Shown piece after piece: positions 1 through 6,100 of a stretch of DNA of 8,793 nucleotides. Source of the DNA: JAPLLS01 sp041309145 (lineage in GTDB: Bacteria > Omnitrophota > Gorgyraeia > Gygaellales > Profunditerraquicolaceae). Numbering within the stretch: position 1 is the stretch's first letter; every line of letters starts with the position of its first letter. The DNA lies in assembly GCA_041309145.1 (NCBI GenBank), contig JBFZAG010000037.1, positions 1 to 8,793 on the forward strand, written 5' to 3'. The position numbers and the translations under genes are program-made. Under the pieces are notes generated by a model. The model was given only the letters and a program-made list of their open reading frames with translations. It searched no databases and was not told the DNA's origin.

Positions 1-178
1 CGGCCATTGTCTCGATCTGCTGCCATTCCTGGTCCAGGTCTGCTATATTGACCATTGGCAATTGATTTGTTCCTGCCGGCAAAGGCAATGCCCCGGGTTG
101 ATTAATGATCGGCAGACCGCGAAAATCAATACCGCCCTTTTTAACCGGACCGCCGCCATCCAAAGCTCCCTCTCCCGG
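1..178 (-). other. GGIDFR C-terminal segment, incomplete (residue 2746 onward)
   Basis: ALDGGGPVKKGG is followed by GGIDFRGLPIINQP (Arg2765) and then a Pro/Leu-rich stretch and DLDQEWQQIETMA at the window edge. I recall GGIDFR followed by a short amphipathic tail near the C-terminus of many large secreted Omnitrophota proteins, which suggests the stop codon lies within roughly 100 codons beyond base 1. A recurrent C-terminal tag of this kind could be a sorting or secretion signal. Both points rest on memory and inference. Confidence 0.5.
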
Positions 179-3100
179 AGAGACCACAATAGAAGGATAC
201 GCGACTTTAAATAACTCCTCATCTATCTTGGTTATGCGTATTTCATTGCCCATTTTATCCAAAGTCATTATTTTTAAAGCTTCCAATACCCTCAGGTCGA
301 CTTCACGGCCAGGCTTGATATCATTCAATCCCCGGCCCTTAAGCTTCTCTTCTATCATGGCAAAAGTAAGAGCATCTTGCGACTGAGAATGAAAGTGGCT
401 ATAAATGGTCCCGAGGATGCCCAGCTGAACCGCCGAAGGATCAGTCAAAAGCTGGAAAATCCCGCGCAGGGAAGTCGTATAAATGTAAATTCCGTCATTA
501 ACGCCCAGGCTGCTCATCAACCTTTGCAAACTCTGCTGTTTATCTTTGTATTTTTTGGATTTATCCGGCTCTTCCCGGGACAATTCCTTGAGCTGTTTCG
601 GTTTGAGCAGCTTTTCGTTATAGTATTTTTCTTTGATGCAGGTAAGCACTCTTTGTAACAATTCCGTTTCGGCAACTTGAGCGCCTTCCTTAAATTGATC
701 TTCGAGGACTCTGGCCTGCAGCGCTTTGACGGCCTGCGCCGAAAGCTTTTCTTCCCCTGTTGCTGCTGCTGCGAGTTTTAATTCCCCGGCGAGTTCCGGC
801 TTTAAATCCGCTGCCGTACGCAAAGCTTTTTCCAAAAGCCCCCGAACATCCTGATCGATCCAAAGCTTAGCCTGTTCTTTCAAATCCGCCTGCTGCTGCC
901 CATCCAATCGCAGCAAAACCGCGATTATCCTGTATTGCACATTCTCGTCTTTTTCTTCCAGCCCTCTCAGCAGATTAGTTCGCTGTTCCGGGGTCAAAAA
1001 TACACTCTGCTGCTTGATATCAATAGCGTCCAGCAATGATACCTGGAAACGTAATTTATTTTTCTTGCCGCCGTCTTTTTGCGTCGCTAAATTATCTCCG
1101 GGCTGGGGCGATCTATCCTGATTTGCTCCATACACCCCCGGAAAAGACGGATAGCCGAAGATTTCCTGTATGCGGTCGTAAGGGAGGACGGGCTGGGCAA
1201 AATTATCGCTTGATTCCAGCCATATGTTCTTGAATCCGCTCTTGAAAGACATCCCGAATTTCACGAGAAAGCCTCCAAACCCGTATTCTGCCGAAGAAGA
1301 TCCTCCGGATTCCTCTTTGAAATATCTTTGCAAAATATCGGAAAATATTTCGGATATGCCCTCTTCGGAAAACACGCCCCGTTCAATTAATGCTTTAAAC
1401 CCTATCTGCATCAACCTATTCACATCCAAATTGATCAAATGATTGTTAAAGAAATTGCGGATCAATTGTAGTTGCGCCCTGGCCCCTTCGTGAGACTCTA
1501 TAGCATTCCCATCCGAACCGATCACCGCTTCGAAATTCTTCTCATAGGACAGTTCTTTCTCGAACTCCCGGCTATCAAGATCTCCCGGCTCGGCAAATGA
1601 ATTGAAAAAAACTTTGGCGTAAAGATCAGCCAGAGCTTCATGCATGATACCCGAAGAAAGGTCTTTAATAGGATACCGGCTCAACAAAAGATCATGCATT
1701 ACTTCGTGGGCCAGTATTTGCAAAAACACCGCTCCGGGCAACCGCAACCGCGCGAAGCTAAACCCTCCGACCATAAAATCGGAATTTGCGTTATCCCAAT
1801 AAGGCTGCAAACGGGAATTCCTTATTTTGTATACCGTAGCTACCATGTCCTTGGGATTAGCCCTGGGGACCTGCTGTCTGGCGACAAGCAGCACCGCGGC
1901 GGCATAAGTCTTCAACACTTCATCCTGCAAAACAATATTATTTAATAAGCCCTCGTAAGCTTCTTGGTTCTGGAAAAACACTCCCCGGACAAAAGCGTTT
2001 ACTTCCGGAGCAAGATAATCCATGAGCCGGATTAATTCTTCCTCATCAAAAGTGCTTTCAACATCTCCCCTCTCGCTTATATCTAAATATCCGAAGCCCT
2101 GGCCGGAATAAAGAGTGAACGCGTATAACCTCAAGCCGATATCTGCTTTCTCATCTCTGATTATCCAGCCCAACAATTCCCGCCGCTCCTGAAAACGCAA
2201 TAAAAGCAAATATCCGATCTTGCGTTCCCGATCGACGATCCCGCTTTTTAACATCTCTTGCAATTCCCTGTCACTGGGACTGCCGGTCAATAAAGCCGTC
2301 AGATCCTGCTTTTGCTGATCCCCTGCGGCTAACTGTCCGGCAAACCATTCCAGCACAGCCGGATCGCCTCTGGGGATAAGAAGGCTCAGGTTAGAAACGG
2401 ATTCCGCAGCAATATTCCTGCCGAAAATTTTGCTGTCCGCCGTTTCCATAAATATCTTAATGATCTTCGCGGTCAGATCACGGTCCAGAGGCTCGGAAGA
2501 ATTTATTGTCCTCCCGGCTATCCCCGCGAGGGCCTGAAGAAGATATTCCAACTCTTCCATATTCGCCTTCAGGATATCCTGTTTTCTGGCCGGGTCCTTC
2601 CGGATAGCCTCTTCTTCGGCCAGAATAGTCTTAGCCAAAACAGGCAATCTCTCGGATACCAGGTTTATAACGCTTTCCGCCGCTTGCCCGGAACCGTATC
2701 TATGGGTCAGTTTTACTAAAATATTCAAAGCCATTATTTTTTGTTCGTCATTTCGGCTGGTTTGAACAGCTTTAATGGTTACAGCGCAAAGCCGTTCGTA
2801 GATGCGGTTTTTTTCGTGCTCGGTTTTCTGCCAGCTATTAAAGAGGGTGGAAAGCAAGGTCAGTTGAGCATCCGGGGCAAAGCTCCCTGTTTCCAGTTCT
2901 TCTAAAAGCCAGGAAAACACGATGAAGGAATCTTCCCCGCCCAGGAATGCCTGCAAAATATTCCCGAGCACTTTCCGTCTTAGCGAGACTTCTTGCTCTA
3001 AAGCCAGGAGCCGTTTTCGGAGTAAAACGTCCCGAATATTATTAACCTTTCTGGCAAAATAGGGCTTAAAATCTAATCCCGCCTCTATCAACAATTCGGA

Positions 3101-6100
3101 AGGTTCAAAATATTCCCGGTAATTCGGGATGAACTGTATGTCCTGGAGCGAAAAGATCACTCCCTTGTTTATCAGATCCAGACATTCCCTTAAATACCGC
3201 GAACCCGCGGCCCCGCGATTAGCACTTCGCAAAGCATCTTCCCTGAGTTTACGCAAACCATCGGCTTTAAATTGAAAGCCTTTTTCCTGGCTTAAAACCG
3301 GTTCGAAATATTCCTGATAGCCCGGGATCAGGCGAATGCGTTCGGACGGAAGGATTATTCTTTTTTTATACTCTTGGCGCACTTTTTGCCGGACATAATC
3401 AAAAACTTCCTGATCTTCGGAAAACTTCCGGATACTTTTGTTAATCAACTCGGCAATAACCAGGGCTTCCGGAACGCTCTCGTAAACGCGGCTGCTGGCG
3501 TCAAGCCGGGCCATTAATTCGTAGAATATCGCCCGGCTTATTTCTTTTCCCAGCTCCCCCAGGATATAATTATCAAAAAAGCGAGCCAGGGCCTCATCGG
3601 GCTGGGATTCCCGACTTTGAAAAAATGTTATTTGATTTTCTTGTCTGCTGATAATTCCCTGCCCGTTAATAAGACGACCAGCTATTTCCTTGCCGACTTC
3701 TTCCGGAGAGAAAATATTTAATTTATTTAGAGCCGGGATCAGCTGACGCTGGGTATGCTCAAAACTTACAGGCCAGGGATTAGCCAGGATCTCTGCCAAC
3801 TGATCTATAATTTCATTGATCTGCGCTATATCCCCGCCGTCTTTCTTGCTTTCCGAAGAAGGCTCTCCTGAGGCTGGCTTAGCGCTTTTTTCCCAGGGGA
3901 ACGTCTTGGGCATGCCCCCAAATCCCATCAGCCCTAAGACAAATTTATCCTCTGCGGTTATTCCGGGGATATTTATCCCTTCTAGATCAACCTCAACTAC
4001 TTTATATACGCATGACGCTTTCTGAGCTTCCTTGATCCGGCTGACCAGCTTATTAAATTCTTTTACATCGAGCTCTTCCAGCTTAAGTCCTCTTTGTATT
4101 AACAGTCTTTTTAGATCGCTGGAAACCACAGTCGAGTCTTCCATAACAGCTTGTTCTATGGCCGGCGCAATATTTCCGGCGTCTTTTTTCGCAGCAGCTT
4201 CTCCTCCGTCTTTCAAGAATTTTTCCGCCAAAGCTCGCTGCTCTTTTGATAGACTTGCCAGCAATTCTTCTTTTACCTCGGGTTCTAAATAGTTCATGAA
4301 TTGCTGCGCTTGTAACAAAGATAGTTTTTTGTCGAATTTAACGTTAAATTTCTGTAAAAATAAAGTGGTAACAATACCCGTAAACTCTTCGCTCGGCGTA
4401 ATAACAGCGGTATCCTTGAGCATCAACTCCCATTCCGGGGATTTAAACACCGCATCCTTTACGCCTTGCAGCACTAAAGGCTGGACCGAAAATGCGTTAG
4501 CAGTTAGCTCATGGGACAGAAAGTTGCTAAACATCTTTTGCTCTATGCCAGATTTGATTACTTCTGCATTCAAGTTCTTATTTTTATTGAAAAATTCTTC
4601 CATAATGAACTTGAATTGCGGATCTGTTGCCCATAACTGTTTAAAATCTTCTTTTAGGGCTTCGTTAATAGCCTTGGCCTTAACTAGTTCCGGCTGATCT
4701 TTGACAGCTTCTTCTATCCCTGCCCTGCGCTCCAGAAAGGCCAATACCATTTGAAAAAGAAGGATTTGTTCATAAAAGAATTCCAGCCTTTCAGCCGCTT
4801 TACTTTCTTCTATCTGCCAATTCTCTATGTTTAAGTCCATCGGATGCGCCAAGCCATTTTCCAGTTTGCCGCCCAAATCCCTTCCTTCATTAAATGACTT
4901 GGCCAGCGCTTCAATAAGAAGGCGCTCTTCCGCAGAGAACATGTCAAGCTCAAAACCAAAAAGCGCTCTGTAAAAAGCTAAAACCTCGGAAGGCTGAATA
5001 GCCGCGACTTCGATCTTTTCTTCTCCCGCCTCATCTACCAACTCTGATTCTGAACGGTTAAGGTCCAGGACATTTTTCAGGAAAAACGGGATCGTAGCTT
5101 TAAAACCGGTATCGACAAAAATAAGCTTATCTTCCTTGTCATATCCTAACTCTATCAGCTCTTGCCGCACGGAATCTGCCATCGCACGAAATTGAGCATC
5201 CTCTAGGTAGGCTTTTCGAAAGCCGTCCCGCACAGCCCTGTAAAAAACCGTTACGGGCTCTTTCTCGGTATTCACATAAGCAATATAAACTATTGTGGAC
5301 ATTTTATTATAAACTAGCCAATTTTTCTCTCCGGACATCCTTGCCCTGCTTAAAAAATATACTGACGAACCCGCGTCATAATCGGAAACCGGCCCGAGCT
5401 CGTCTTCAAGCAATTTATCTATTGAATAGAAGAACCCGGCATCGCGAGGCAGATAAACCCGGTGGAAATGGCTTTTTGTTTTTCTGAGCTCAGCCACCCA
5501 GGAAGAAAGAAGCCTGAATTTGGTTTTCATTGTTTCTACACGAGGCGGAGGGGCCCGAATCTGCTCAATCAATCTTTCTCTGGTCTTTTCTAGTGCGGCT
5601 TCTTGCTCCTGGGCAAGTTTACCTGAAACCCGGAGCTCTGCGGCATATGCATTAATCATTTCATTCACAGCTTCAAACCTATCTGCAGCATTCTTTAAAC
5701 GCTGCACCAGGGAGCTGGCCAGCCTATACATCTGACCCAATTTTACATGCACCTCACTGTTTTTATTAAATACCGGTTGGCTGCTTGATGCCGGAGGAGT
5801 TTCGGGAGGAGGTTCTTTTGACGGATCAATATTGAGAAAACCCCAGTTGCGCCGAAAATTTTCCGGGTTCATGATAAAGGCGGCAATAACCTCTTTTAAT
5901 TTTAGTTCTGTGGGAATATTGCTTTCGGGGAGAATCGCTTCTTTTACTTTATTGACCCAAGCCGGGTCGGCCAAAAAGGCGAAATTATAATCCTGGTTAA
6001 TTAAATCGAGCGATTTTGAATATTGTTTAACTATCTTATTGAAAAATCCTTCAAAATCGCTTCTAAGGGTTCTTTTCCTTTTTAAAAAATCTTGAATAAA

